Positions 50,919 to 60,514 are shown, counted from the first letter of the stretch. The stretch is DNA of 64,000 nt from Pseudomonas sp. MIACH (GCF_001269925.1 NZ_LHVO01000063.1:248001-312000), one strand, 5' to 3'. A program made the numbers and translations. Notes: generated by a model from the sequence alone, not told the origin.

Positions 50919-51995
50919 ATGAACTCCTCCGTCGCCGCCCTGCCCCTCTCTGCCTTGAACAGCACCCTGACCAGCGCCAATGAAGCGCTGACCCAGCGTC
51001 TGCCCAGCTCGCTTGAGCTCAAGCACCAGTTGCCCCTCAGCCCGTTCCTGACCGAACAGATCCACACCCATCGCCAAGCCGTGCGCGCCATCCTCAATGG
51101 CGAAGATTCACGCTTGCTGGTGATTGTCGGACCGTGCTCGATCCACGACCCGGAATCGGCCATGGAATACGCCCGCAACCTGAAGAAGCTGGCCCTCGAC
51201 GTCAGCGACCAGATGCTGCTGGTCATCCGCGCCTACGTCGAAAAACCCCGCACGACTGTCGGCTGGAAAGGCCTGGCCTACGACCCTCACCTGGATGGCA
51301 GCGATGACATGGCCGCCGGCCTGAGCCTGTCCCGCGAGCTGATGCGCGAAATGCTGCGCCTGGGCCTGCCAGTCGCCACCGAGCTGCTGCAACCCATGGC
51401 CGCCGGCTACTTCGATGACTTGCTCAGTTGGGTGGCGATCGGTGCGCGCACCACGGAGTCGCAGATCCACCGCGAGATGGCCAGCGGCCTGGGCATGCCC
51501 GTGGGCTTCAAGAACGGCACCGATGGCTGCGTCGCGATTGCTTGTGACGCCATGCGCTCGGCGTCCCACCCGCACCGCCACTTCGGCGTCGACAGCCAAG
51601 GTCACCCGGCAATCATCCAGACCCCAGGCAACCCCGACACCCACCTGGTATTGCGTGGTGGTCACCGGGGCCCGAACTACGATGCGCAGAGCGTGGCGCG
51701 GGTCAAACACGATCTGGCCAAGTCCAAGGTCACCCCTCGGATAATGGTCGACTGCAGCCATGCCAACAGCGGCAAGGACCCGCTGCGCCAACCGGCCGTG
51801 TTCAACGACGTACTGGAGCAACGCTTGCAGGGTGACACCTCGCTGATCGGCATGATGCTCGAAAGCCACCTGTTCGAAGGCTGCCAGCCGTTGAGCGCGC
51901 CGATGAAATACGGCGTGTCGGTGACCGATGGCTGCCTGGGCTGGACCGCCACCGAGCAGTTATTGCGCACGGCTGCCGAACGCCTGCGCGCCTAA
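50919..51995 (+). CDS. 3-deoxy-7-phosphoheptulonate (DAHP) synthase, class I
   Basis: 358 residues from the ATG at 50919 (AGGAAG 8 bases before). Class I AroF/G/H features: 'LVIVGPCSIHDPESAMEYA', 'YVEKPRTTVGWKGLAYDP', 'GFKNGTDG', 'LRGGHRGPNYDA', 'IMVDCSHANSGKD' with metal-ligand Cys and His residues. It joins phosphoenolpyruvate and erythrose-4-phosphate in the first step of aromatic amino-acid synthesis. Two upstream leader peptides suggest end-product control. It is one of the AroF/G/H isozymes; which one is not assigned. Confidence 0.95.
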   Translation: MNSSVAALPLSALNSTLTSANEALTQRLPSSLELKHQLPLSPFLTEQIHTHRQAVRAILNGEDSRLLVIVGPCSIHDPESAMEYARNLKKLALDVSDQMLLVIRAYVEKPRTTVGWKGLAYDPHLDGSDDMAAGLSLSRELMREMLRLGLPVATELLQPMAAGYFDDLLSWVAIGARTTESQIHREMASGLGMPVGFKNGTDGCVAIACDAMRSASHPHRHFGVDSQGHPAIIQTPGNPDTHLVLRGGHRGPNYDAQSVARVKHDLAKSKVTPRIMVDCSHANSGKDPLRQPAVFNDVLEQRLQGDTSLIGMMLESHLFEGCQPLSAPMKYGVSVTDGCLGWTATEQLLRTAAERLRA

Positions 51996-52166
51996 GGCTG
52001 ATCGATCAAGGCGCTGCTACAACCGGTACAGCGCCCTATGACACAGTCCGGCACTCGTGCCATTCGTGACCTGCAGTCAAGAGTCCTTTTCGGATTCGAC
52101 GGTGTTTCCAAAGGAACGACGAGGGGATACTCAACTCCATTGTCTACAGTCCTATTGGAGTTACTG

Positions 52167-52985
52167 ATGTCTACCCTCGCGCAAAAAGTCCCCGCCTTCG
52201 GCCTTGGCACCTTTCGCCTGCAAGGCCAGGTGGTGATCAATTCCGTCAGCACTGGCCTGGAACTGGGCTACCGCGTTATCGACACCGCGCAGATCTACGA
52301 GAATGAAGCGGACGTTGGCCAGGCCATCGCCGACAGCGGTATCCCACGGGATGAGCTGTTTATCACCAGCAAGATCTGGATCGCCAACTTTGCTGAAGGC
52401 CAACTGATACCGAGCCTCAAGGAAAGCCTGCGCAAGCTCAAGACCGATTACCTGGACCTGACCCTGATCCACTGGCCGTCGCCACAAGACCAGGTGCCTG
52501 TGGCCGAGTTCATGGGGCAGTTGCTGGAAGCCAAGCAGTTGGGACTGACACGCCAGATCGGTATTTCCAACTTCACTATCGACCTGATGAAGCAGGCCAT
52601 CGCAGCCGTGGGTGCCGAGAACATCGCCACCAACCAGATCGAACTGCACCCCTACCTGCAAAACCAGCACGTTGTGGATTTCGCAACCGCCAACGGTATC
52701 CAGATCACCTCGTACATGACCCTGGCCTACGGTGAAGTGCTCAAGGACCCGGTGATCCAGCAGATCGCCGAACGTCATCAGGCCACCCCGGCGCAAGTGA
52801 CGCTGGCCTGGGCCATGCAATTGGGTTATGCGGTCATCCCATCGTCAACCCAGCGTGCCAACCTGCAAAGCAACCTCAAGGCCCTGCAACTGACCCTGAG
52901 CGCTGCTGATATGGCGCACATTGCCGGGCTGGAACGTGGCCACCGCCTGACCAGCCCCAAGGGCATCGCGCCGAAGTGGGACTAA
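52167..52985 (+). CDS. dkgB: Aldo-keto reductase (2,5-diketo-D-gluconate reductase B-like)
   Basis: 272 residues from the ATG at 52167 (GGAG 7 bases before). AKR catalytic tetrad: Asp and Tyr in 'YRVIDTAQIYENEADVG', Lys in 'FITSKIW', His in 'LTLIHWPSP'. C-terminal 'VIPSSTQRANLQSNL' binds NADPH. Length and motifs match DkgB (YafB). Such enzymes reduce methylglyoxal, other aldehydes and 2,5-diketogluconate. It shares 4 bp with the convergent receiver-like gene. Confidence 0.85.
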   Translation: MSTLAQKVPAFGLGTFRLQGQVVINSVSTGLELGYRVIDTAQIYENEADVGQAIADSGIPRDELFITSKIWIANFAEGQLIPSLKESLRKLKTDYLDLTLIHWPSPQDQVPVAEFMGQLLEAKQLGLTRQIGISNFTIDLMKQAIAAVGAENIATNQIELHPYLQNQHVVDFATANGIQITSYMTLAYGEVLKDPVIQQIAERHQATPAQVTLAWAMQLGYAVIPSSTQRANLQSNLKALQLTLSAADMAHIAGLERGHRLTSPKGIAPKWD

Positions 52986-53404
52986 GCCCGGGCCGCCCGT
53001 GCGCGGGATAATTCGCGCAGCCACGGCAACACCCGCAGGCCGGCAGTGGCCTCGGGTGGGTCGATAATGTCCATGAAGTGTTCGAGATTGACGTTGTCCG
53101 GCACACCGGGCAACCGCACCAGCACCGCCGGCGCTACACCCGGGGGCGCGCCCAAATCCAGGTGGTCGTAGACCAGTACATGGCGCACCTGGGGCTGGGG
53201 CCCGCAGGCATGGGCCGTGAGCCCTGCATTGATGATCAGCACATCGAAGGGTTCGGCCGGGATGGCCGTGAGTATCTGGACTTCTTCGAAGGTTTGTACC
53301 GGAACAATCCGGTGATACCCCAACTGATTGAGCATTTTTTCGATGTACAACCGTTGCAGGTGTTGTTCATCAGCAATCAGGATGGTCAGTGCTTTGTTCG
53401 GCAT
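52982..53404 (-). CDS. Receiver-like protein lacking the phospho-acceptor Asp
   Basis: 140 residues. It begins like a CheY receiver ('KALTILIADEQHLQRLYIEKML', the paired acidic residues as Asp-Glu) but the position of the phospho-acceptor is Asn59 in 'FDVLIINAGL'. The Lys/Thr switch residues are not evident either. The C-terminal part after about 100 is a short helix without a DNA-binding domain. It may be a pseudo-receiver that binds partners without phosphorylation. It lies beside, and in the same direction as, the BvgS-like kinase. Confidence 0.7.
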   Translation of the reverse strand: MPNKALTILIADEQHLQRLYIEKMLNQLGYHRIVPVQTFEEVQILTAIPAEPFDVLIINAGLTAHACGPQPQVRHVLVYDHLDLGAPPGVAPAVLVRLPGVPDNVNLEHFMDIIDPPEATAGLRVLPWLRELSRARAARA

Positions 53405-53538
53405 GGCAAACCCCTGGGCAGGCAGCGCTCGTCAGTGAGCGAGGCCCATTTTCCAGACATATCCCGAAGACAAAATCAGGCATGTTCCCCCTTCATGTAG
53501 GAGTTCTCCCAAATCAACCGAATGACCACATTCCACCG

Positions 53539-56500
53539 TCAAGCCCGATTGCTGTACCGCCCCATGCTCTGATGCAACTGTTCGATGACCACTTCTAACG
53601 CATCTACCGCAGCGCCCAATGCATCGCTGTCCCGCCGCTCACACACGCTTTCCAAGGTCTCGCAACAGGTGATCAACGCCTGGGCCTTGACCATGCGCGC
53701 GCCCCCTTTGACGCGATGAGCCAAGTCATGGAGCCTGGCAAAGTCCACCTGGGATTTCAGCGGCGACAACAGCGCATAGTCCTCCCTGAGGCTACCGAGC
53801 AACGGCGTCAGCAGCTCCTTGAGCGCGTCGTTATCACCTTGCGTCAGCGTGATCAGCGGGCTCAAGTCAAACGCCAGTCCAACCTCATCCGCCACAACGC
53901 TGGCGGTTCGTGAGGCCAAGGCCAAGCGCAAGTCCTCCAACCCGGTCGGCTTGAACAGGCAACCGTCCATGCCTGCTTGCCGGCAGCGTTCGGCTTCCTG
54001 TGGCAAGGCATTGGCGGTGAACCCTAGGATCAGGCATGGCGTCAGCCCCAGTTGGTGCTCTTGTGCGCGAATATCACGCGCCAACGCGTAACCGTCTTTG
54101 AAGGGCATATTGCAATCGGTGATCACGCCATCGAAATGTCCGGCCGGCCACAGCGAAAATCCTTGGGCGCCGTCCGCGGCCAAGATGATGCGATGCCCGA
54201 GAAAACTCAGTTGTCGACTCAGCAACAGACGGTTGGCCGGGTAGTCATCCACCACCAGAATGTTCAACCCGTGTGCCGGCGGAGTGTGCGGCACCGGTGC
54301 ACTGACCGGCACGGCTGTGGTCAGCGCCAGCGCCAAGATCACATCTACCCGCGTACCCTTGCCCAGCACACTGCTCAAATGCAATTGACCGCCCATCATC
54401 TCGCACAGGTTACGACTGATCACCAACCCCAGGCCCGACCCGCTTCGCGCCGGTTGTTCGTTATTGCTGCCCTGGATAAAGGGGTTGAACAAGCGCTGCT
54501 GATCTTCGGCGCTGATGCCAATGCCCGTGTCCTCCACCCACAACCGCAGGTTCAACTGATCGTCGACCCGACCCGCGGCACAGTGGGCGCCCAGGCGCAC
54601 CTGGCCGGAGGCGGTGAACTTGATCGCGTTACCCAGCACATTGGACACCACTTGCTTGAAGCGCAGCGGGTCGACCAGCACCGGCCGGTCGATCAGCGGG
54701 TCGAGTTCCACCTGCAGCACCAGGCCCTTGTCCCGCGCAAGCCCCTCGAACACCCGCGCCACTGAGGCCAGCAGTTCGTGCAGATTGGCTGGCTCCAGGC
54801 TCAAGGACAGGTGCCCGGACTCAATTCGCGCAATGTCGAGAATATCGCCGATCAATTCCAGCATGCTCCGTGACGCCACCGACGCGACCTCCAGCGCATC
54901 GCGGTCAGCCAAGCCCCGCTCGGCATTTTTCAGGGCCAGCTCGATCATGCCGATCACCGCATTCATGGGGGTACGGATCTCATGGCTCATGGTCGCCAGG
55001 AAGGTGGTCTTGGCACGGTTTGCGGCGTCGGCCTCCTCCTTGGCTTCCTGCAGCTGCCCCAGCAAGCGCTGGCGCTCGCTGACATCCACCCAGCCGGCGA
55101 TCATGCCGACGACGCTGCCATTGCTGTCACGGTAGGGGAGCATCCATTGGTAGATTGTCAACACCTCGCCGCCGGGCACCTTGAGCACCCGGTCATGTAC
55201 CTGCGGCTCACCCAACTCCATCAAACGCAAATAATCGGCATGGAACGACTGGGCCTGGGGCGGGTTACCCGTGTCGGTTTCCACCACGGTCTTGCCGATG
55301 ACGTCTTCCAACTTGAAGCCGAACACATCCAGATAGGCGTTATTGCACGCCATCAAGCGCCCCAGGCGATCGCGCACATAGATCGGGTGCGGTGTGCCAT
55401 CGATCAGCACACTCATGAACCGCATCTGGTCGCTCAAGGCACGCTCGGCCTGGGTGCGCTTGCGAATCAGGCTACGCAGATAGAACACCCATCCCAGGGT
55501 GACCAGCAGCAGCAGCGCGGCCAAGCCAAACCCCTGGATGATGATGTTGCGGTGACGTATCCAATAATTGTCTTCGATGATGATCTCGCTGCGCCAATGG
55601 TTGGTCAGCTCGTCCATTTCTTCAGGGGTAATGCTCAACAACGCCTTGTCGAGGATCGAGTACAACTCCAGTTGGCTGCGGTTGACCCCAAAGGCAATGC
55701 GTGCAGGCTCATTCCCGACGGTACTGGTGATGCGCAGGCGCTTGCGGTAATTGCGGGCGATCATATAGCGCGCGCTGATCAGTGAAACCGCGGTCGCATC
55801 GGCACTGCCCTTGACCACCAATTCCATGGCCTGCTCCGGGTTCTCCACGTCGACAAACTCGATGCTTGGGTAGTCCCGGCTGATTTGCGCGATCAGGCTG
55901 CTGCCGCGAATAATCGCCAGGCGTTTGCCGGGCATATCTTCCAGGGTCACCAGATGCTCGTCATCGCTACGCACCACCAGTACATAGGGACTGGACAGAT
56001 AGGGTCGGGTAAAGCGGATTTTTTCGGACCGCTCGACACTCGGGGTAACGACCGCCAGCATGTCCACCCGGCCGACGCTGGCCTGTTCAACTTGCCGAGG
56101 CAGCGAACTGCCCCGCTCCACATCAAACTTCAAGCCAGTGCGCAAACTGATGCGTGACAGCACCTCGGAGCTAAGCCCTTCGAATTGCTCTTGTTCGTTG
56201 AAAAAAGACAACGGCACGAATTTGTCGAGCACCGCCACTTTCACCCGTGGGTGTTTCTCCAGCCAGCGCTGTTCACTTTCGCTCAAGCGCAGTTGCTCGG
56301 CCTCCAGGAAACCGCTGCCGCCGGCACTCCAACGGCGCAGGATTTCCATCTGCTGGTTGGCGGGTACGGCAGCCAGCGCGGCGTTGACGATGCCCAACAG
56401 GCGGGTATTGTCCTTGGCGAAGGCGAACCCGAAAGGGTTGACCTCCAATGCGGAAAAGTCCGCCATACGCACGTTATTAAGGTGATTCTTGTTGATCAGG

Positions 56501-57153
56501 TAGCGGGTGCTGATGGCGTCGCCCAGGTACACATCCGCCTGGCCGAACGCCACGGCTCCAATGGCTTCGAAGGTCGAGGCAAACAAGTGCAATTGCGCAT
56601 CGGGGTAAAAGGCCTCGACGGCCTTGGGCTGCATGTAGTGGTAGAGCATCGCCAGGCGCTTGCCCGCAAGGTCAGCCTTCAACGCCTGGTTCTCCCCGGC
56701 GCGCGTTACCAACGCGGGTTGGTCATTGGCGTAGGAACGGGACAGCACCAACTCCGGGTCGGCCGCCTCAAACCCATTGGCCGACCCCACAAAGTCCACC
56801 GCACCGGCCTTGAGGGCTTCGATTACCTCATCGCGGGTGTCGTACCGCTTCACGTCGATGGTGATATTCAGCGCCTGGGCGACCAGCGTCGCAAAATCGG
56901 CCGTAATACCTTCAAGCTCGTCGCTGTTGCTCAGGTCAAAGGGCGCATAGTCGGGAGCCGACACCCCCATCGACAGCGTGCGGCGCTCGCGCAGCCAGCG
57001 CCAGTCGGCTTCGTCCAATACCACCGACGGGTCCACAAGGGTGGAGTGGCCCAGCAGCCTCAGCTTGTTCGGTTCCTCCAAGGCCATCGCCGCCCAGGGC
57101 AACAGCCCCATCAGCAGGATGGCCGCGCGTTTCACCAGCCGGGAGGTGATCAT
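53539..57153 (-). CDS. BvgS/EvgS-like hybrid sensor kinase with two periplasmic binding domains
   Basis: 1204 residues. Signal peptide (about 1-24, 'LLMGLLPWAAMA'), two SBP_bac_3 Venus-flytrap domains (about 55-285 and 300-525), a membrane helix ('FGLAALLLLVTLGWVFYL', about 545), PAS domain ('SVLIDGTPHPIYVRDRLGRL'), HisKA with phospho-His in 'FLATMSHEIRTPMNAV', HATPase ('NVLGNAIKFT', 'DTGIGIS', 'GSGLGLVIS'), receiver with Asp in 'DGVITDCNMPF', and a C-terminal HPt with His in 'DLAHRVKGGARM'. This is a full four-step phosphorelay. Its response regulator is encoded directly upstream. The signal is unknown. Confidence 0.95.
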   Translation of the reverse strand: MITSRLVKRAAILLMGLLPWAAMALEEPNKLRLLGHSTLVDPSVVLDEADWRWLRERRTLSMGVSAPDYAPFDLSNSDELEGITADFATLVAQALNITIDVKRYDTRDEVIEALKAGAVDFVGSANGFEAADPELVLSRSYANDQPALVTRAGENQALKADLAGKRLAMLYHYMQPKAVEAFYPDAQLHLFASTFEAIGAVAFGQADVYLGDAISTRYLINKNHLNNVRMADFSALEVNPFGFAFAKDNTRLLGIVNAALAAVPANQQMEILRRWSAGGSGFLEAEQLRLSESEQRWLEKHPRVKVAVLDKFVPLSFFNEQEQFEGLSSEVLSRISLRTGLKFDVERGSSLPRQVEQASVGRVDMLAVVTPSVERSEKIRFTRPYLSSPYVLVVRSDDEHLVTLEDMPGKRLAIIRGSSLIAQISRDYPSIEFVDVENPEQAMELVVKGSADATAVSLISARYMIARNYRKRLRITSTVGNEPARIAFGVNRSQLELYSILDKALLSITPEEMDELTNHWRSEIIIEDNYWIRHRNIIIQGFGLAALLLLVTLGWVFYLRSLIRKRTQAERALSDQMRFMSVLIDGTPHPIYVRDRLGRLMACNNAYLDVFGFKLEDVIGKTVVETDTGNPPQAQSFHADYLRLMELGEPQVHDRVLKVPGGEVLTIYQWMLPYRDSNGSVVGMIAGWVDVSERQRLLGQLQEAKEEADAANRAKTTFLATMSHEIRTPMNAVIGMIELALKNAERGLADRDALEVASVASRSMLELIGDILDIARIESGHLSLSLEPANLHELLASVARVFEGLARDKGLVLQVELDPLIDRPVLVDPLRFKQVVSNVLGNAIKFTASGQVRLGAHCAAGRVDDQLNLRLWVEDTGIGISAEDQQRLFNPFIQGSNNEQPARSGSGLGLVISRNLCEMMGGQLHLSSVLGKGTRVDVILALALTTAVPVSAPVPHTPPAHGLNILVVDDYPANRLLLSRQLSFLGHRIILAADGAQGFSLWPAGHFDGVITDCNMPFKDGYALARDIRAQEHQLGLTPCLILGFTANALPQEAERCRQAGMDGCLFKPTGLEDLRLALASRTASVVADEVGLAFDLSPLITLTQGDNDALKELLTPLLGSLREDYALLSPLKSQVDFARLHDLAHRVKGGARMVKAQALITCCETLESVCERRDSDALGAAVDALEVVIEQLHQSMGRYSNRA

Positions 57154-57154
57154 T

Positions 57155-57784
57155 TCAGATCAGATGATTGCGTTGGGCGAACTTGGACAGATGTACCACC
57201 GACGACATACGCAACTTCTCCTTGAGTCGCGTCTTGTAGGTACTGATGGTCTTGTGGCTCAACAGCATGTCCTCGGCAATATCCTTGTTGCCCAGACCCA
57301 GGGCCAGCTTTTGCAGCACGGTCAATTCGCGATCAGACAACGCCTCCACCAACTCCTGCTCGGTCGACTGCAGATCGTCGCGACGCACCGAACTGGTGGG
57401 CAGGCTGGGAAAGCAACTGTAACCAGACCGGATCGCCCTGATCGCCTTTTGCAGTTCATCGAGTTCACCGGTCTTGGCGACAAACCCCATCGCTCCGGCG
57501 CGCATGCAGCGAGTGGAAAAAAACACCGCCAGATACGAGGTCAGTACCAGGATCCTGCAGGGCAACTCCAGCGCCTTGATCCGGCTGATCACCTCCAACC
57601 CACCGAGTTTAGGCATCGCCAGGTCGAGAATGATCAGGTCCGGGCGTTCTTCGCGAGCAATCTGCATGGCGTCGGCACCGTTACCCGCTTCAAAGATGGT
57701 ATCGAAGCCTTCCTGCTTCAACAGATACTTGACGGTGGCGCGTATAAAAGGGTGATCATCCACGATTAAAGCTTTGTTGCTCAT
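57155..57784 (-). CDS. BvgA/EvgA-like LuxR-type response regulator
   Basis: 209 residues. Receiver with 'ALIVDDHPFIRATVKYLLKQ', phospho-acceptor Asp in 'PDLIILDLAMPKLGG' and Lys in 'GFVAKTGELDE'; LuxR helix-turn-helix 'LSDRELTVLQKLALGLGNKD' and 'LLSHKTISTYKTRLKEKL'. It precedes the BvgS-like kinase by 1 base on the same strand, so the pair is co-expressed. In the Bvg/Evg/Roc systems such pairs control virulence, fimbriae or stress genes; targets here are unknown. Confidence 0.93.
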   Translation of the reverse strand: MSNKALIVDDHPFIRATVKYLLKQEGFDTIFEAGNGADAMQIAREERPDLIILDLAMPKLGGLEVISRIKALELPCRILVLTSYLAVFFSTRCMRAGAMGFVAKTGELDELQKAIRAIRSGYSCFPSLPTSSVRRDDLQSTEQELVEALSDRELTVLQKLALGLGNKDIAEDMLLSHKTISTYKTRLKEKLRMSSVVHLSKFAQRNHLI

Positions 57785-58053
57785 AAGACTCCCCTGGGAA
57801 GATCAGTACGCTTACATATCACGCGAGACCCCACTACCTGTGAAAAGTAACAGTTCCGACAAGCGGTACTGATGACTCTGTAAAACGCCTCAGGCAGTAC
57901 AGGCCCCTCCTTTTGAAAACTACAGTAAACATGTGAAGCCACGCCTTGATTCCTGAATAGGCGCAAGCGCGCAACCTTAACAACCACGTGTTTTTTCCAA
58001 TGAAGGGATAATCTCGATTAAATGTAGGACTTTTCCTCGGAGCCCTCCAGAAG

Positions 58054-58770
58054 CTAGTCCGTGGTACTGGGGCTCCAGAAGGCCTGCACCACCAGGGTCG
58101 ACTTGGAAATTCGTGCCACCAGTGCGTCCAACTCGTCACCGTCGACCGAGGTCACCGCCAATGTGGCTTCGATCTCAACTTCCTCGGTGCCGAACGGGCG
58201 CACATCGACATCGCTGGCTGGGTAGTTGCAGCGCGCCAATTCGGCTTCCAGCAACGCCAGTACCGCGGTTTGCTGGGTACGCCGGGCAATCACATACAGG
58301 ATGTTGGTGACCTCCGCTGACACCACATCCAGCGGTTGGCGGTTGATGTTATTGACGATAGGTCGCAGCAGCGTATTGGCCGCCAGCACAAACAGCGTGC
58401 CCAGCAACGCCTCGAGGACCAGATCGGCACCGGCGCACGCCCCCACCGCCGCCGACGCCCAGAGCGTGGCGGCGGTGTTGAGACCGCGCACATTGCCTTC
58501 TTCGCGCATGATCACACCGGCCCCCAGAAAGCCGATGCCCGACACCACATAGGCCACCACCCGCACCGCGCCCTCCGCACCGCCGAGGCGGTTGGCCATG
58601 TCGACAAAAATCGCCGCGCCCACCGCCACCAGTACGTTGGTGCGCAAGCCCGCCGTGCGTTGGCGGTACTGGCGCTCGAAGCCGATCAGGCCACCGAGGA
58701 TAAACGCGGCAGTAAGGCTGACCAGGGTGTCGATCAGGGAATTGAGGTTGATGTTGTTGATTGCTTGCAT
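58054..58770 (-). CDS. MgtC/SapB-family membrane protein
   Basis: 238 residues from the ATG at 58770 (GGAGA 7 bases before). Family marks: 'LGGLIGFERQYRQRTAGLRTN' and 'GIGFLGAGVIMREEGNVRGLNTAATLW' (read in two parts), four to five membrane helices, then a C-terminal ACT-like cytosolic domain from about 150. MgtC proteins act on F-type ATP synthase and magnesium or phosphate balance in some bacteria. Function here is open. A long structured leader lies upstream. Confidence 0.9.
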   Translation of the reverse strand: MQAINNINLNSLIDTLVSLTAAFILGGLIGFERQYRQRTAGLRTNVLVAVGAAIFVDMANRLGGAEGAVRVVAYVVSGIGFLGAGVIMREEGNVRGLNTAATLWASAAVGACAGADLVLEALLGTLFVLAANTLLRPIVNNINRQPLDVVSAEVTNILYVIARRTQQTAVLALLEAELARCNYPASDVDVRPFGTEEVEIEATLAVTSVDGDELDALVARISKSTLVVQAFWSPSTTD

Positions 58771-59260
58771 AAAAAGTCTCCATGACCTGCAGGTACTGCC
58801 CGCCCGCACCGCGCCCCTCGAACAGGCACAGTCGAACTTGGCGCGCCCACCGCAAAAGGCAGGCGCGTGAGTAGCATCCCGAGTTGAATCGGGTGCTGGT
58901 CAGCGTCAATAAGAGGAATCAGGCAAGGGCCAGGACTGGCCGCTGCCGGGATGCCGTTTCTCGCTGTGTGGCGAGACAACGGCATCGGAATAGATGCGCG
59001 TTATCTTGCCAAGTAGGTGCCGGTTACCGAGACCGGCCGACAACTGTCACTCGAACAAGTACCCACTGAGGGTCTCCGCTATTGAAAAAAACGCGCGAAG
59101 CTTACGCGCCGAGGCAAGGAGAGTAAACCGTAGGAAAGTTTCCGCGTGATGAACAAGAAGATTCTTCAGGGAGGGTTCAGGAACCCCTATCTTGAAGCCG
59201 CCGATGCTTGAATGTGGGAGGGGGCTTGAACTCCCACAGATGGACTGTGCACATCTGCGG
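58771..59260 (-). promoter_or_regulatory. Long structured region upstream of the MgtC-like gene
   Basis: No gene is convincing in these 490 bases. A strong hairpin lies at 58950-58986: arms GATGCCGTT+TCTCGC and GCGAGA+(C)+AACGGCATC, 15 pairs with one bulge and a 6-base loop, without a following T-run. Smaller stems are seen near 58879-58892 (CCGAGTTGAATCGG) and near 59090-59107 (ACGCGC...GCGC). The layout could be a 5' leader RNA that controls the MgtC-like gene, as known for Mg2+ transporters in enterics. Confidence 0.4.
59213..59238. repeat. REP-like inverted repeat
   Basis: TGTGGGAG (59213-59220) and CTCCCACA (59231-59238) flank GGGGCTTGAA. This resembles the GTGGGAGGGGGCTTGC core of the short palindromic repeats abundant between genes of P. 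fluorescens. Only a single, somewhat degenerate unit is present. Confidence 0.7.
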
Positions 59261-59848
59261 CTACGGTGCCACGGGTCGATCCCGTGCCACCAATCTCAGG
59301 TAATCATCAACCTGCCCGCCCGCCAGCGCCTTGACCTGAATCGATACCCTGTTGACCTGCCTTCCCATCGTGATCCCGCCCCTTGTGCGCACGGGTACAT
59401 ACCCAAGCCTGGGCCAGAAGCGCTCTGCCTTGGTGTTGCCAATCACCACCGTCAGCCGCAACCAGCGGGCACCGTTTTTGGCCGCCCACGCCTCAAGGTC
59501 GGCATGCAGTCGTTGCGCCAAACCGGAGCCATGCAGACGCGTATCAACCAGCAGCAGGCCGATATGCCAGACGCCGACCGCCAGCAAGTCTGCCGCGATA
59601 TTCACCACCGCGACGAGTTGATCCTCAGCGTCGCGATAGCCCAGCCAATACATTCGGCTGCACGTCCACCCCGTGGGCAATTGCCCCTGCAACTCCTCGC
59701 GAGCCTCGGTCGGTGTAGCCGGTTCGCCGTTGACCGCCATGAAGTAATCCGGCGCGCGTTCAAAAAACCGCTGCAACTCGGCCGCGTCAGTAGCGTGCAG
59801 CTCAACCACACAAACACCCTCAACGGAGCATCCAGGCACAGCGTCCAT
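59261..59848 (-). CDS. GNAT-family N-acetyltransferase
   Basis: 195 residues from the ATG at 59848 (AGGGG 6 bases before; an ATG at 59854 abuts the AGGGG). GNAT elements 'VVNIAADLLAVGVWHIGLLL', 'LHGSGLAQRLHADLEAWAA' (acetyl-CoA site) and 'NTKAERFWPRLGYVPVRTR'. Alone between the MgtC-like and FKBP genes. The acceptor is unknown. Confidence 0.85.
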   Translation of the reverse strand: MDAVPGCSVEGVCVVELHATDAAELQRFFERAPDYFMAVNGEPATPTEAREELQGQLPTGWTCSRMYWLGYRDAEDQLVAVVNIAADLLAVGVWHIGLLLVDTRLHGSGLAQRLHADLEAWAAKNGARWLRLTVVIGNTKAERFWPRLGYVPVRTRGGITMGRQVNRVSIQVKALAGGQVDDYLRLVARDRPVAP

Positions 59849-59929
59849 GCTCATCCCCTGTCACACGCTTAAATACCACCGTCACTCCGCCCCCCCACGT
59901 ACGAGGCGGTGGATCAAGTTTTTGCGAGA

Positions 59930-60274
59930 TCAATCGTCCCGCGTCAGCACTTCCAACAACTCAATCTCAAAGCGCAGATTGCTGTTGGGCTTGATATGCG
60001 CACCCATCGACCGTTCGCCATACGCCAGGTGCGCCGGCACAAACAACGTGCGCACCCCGCCGACCTGCATGCCCATCAAGCCCTGGTCCCAGCCCTTGAT
60101 CACCCTCCCGGTGCCGATCACACACTGGAACGGCTTGCCCCGCTCCCAGGACGAATCGAACACCGTGCCGTCTTCCAGGGTGCCGGTGTACTGGGTGGTG
60201 ATCAGTGCGCCCTTGACCACGGCTTTGCCGGTGCCTGGGCGGGTGTCGGTGATCTGGAGTTCTTCGTTGCTCAT
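59930..60274 (-). CDS. FKBP-type peptidyl-prolyl cis-trans isomerase
   Basis: 114 residues from the ATG at 60274. Minimal FKBP domain: 'ITTQYTGTLEDGTVFDSSWE' (Asp of the active site), 'CVIGTGRVIKGWDQGLMGM' (Val-Ile and Trp of the pocket) and 'GVRTLFVPAHLAYGERSMGA' (Tyr). No signal peptide, so cytoplasmic. It catalyses proline isomerisation and may assist folding. Longer in-frame starts upstream add no recognisable sequence. Confidence 0.92.
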   Translation of the reverse strand: MSNEELQITDTRPGTGKAVVKGALITTQYTGTLEDGTVFDSSWERGKPFQCVIGTGRVIKGWDQGLMGMQVGGVRTLFVPAHLAYGERSMGAHIKPNSNLRFEIELLEVLTRDD

Positions 60275-60514
60275 GGTGGGCTCGTTGAGGACGCAAAGGG
60301 TGGTTTTTCCCAGAATCGGGTGGGTTTGGCAAGTTCCCAGACCCTGATCGCTCCCATGGAAAGTGGTAGCGATCAAACATGCGGGCCGTTGTCTGCTCAC
60401 CTACAACAGAACACGACATACCCTAGCCAAAAAAAATATCCTGCTTATTTTCTATTCTGATCCCGATGTTCAACCTGTGAGTAGAAAATCAATTCTGAAC
60501 AGGGAAGATCAAAA

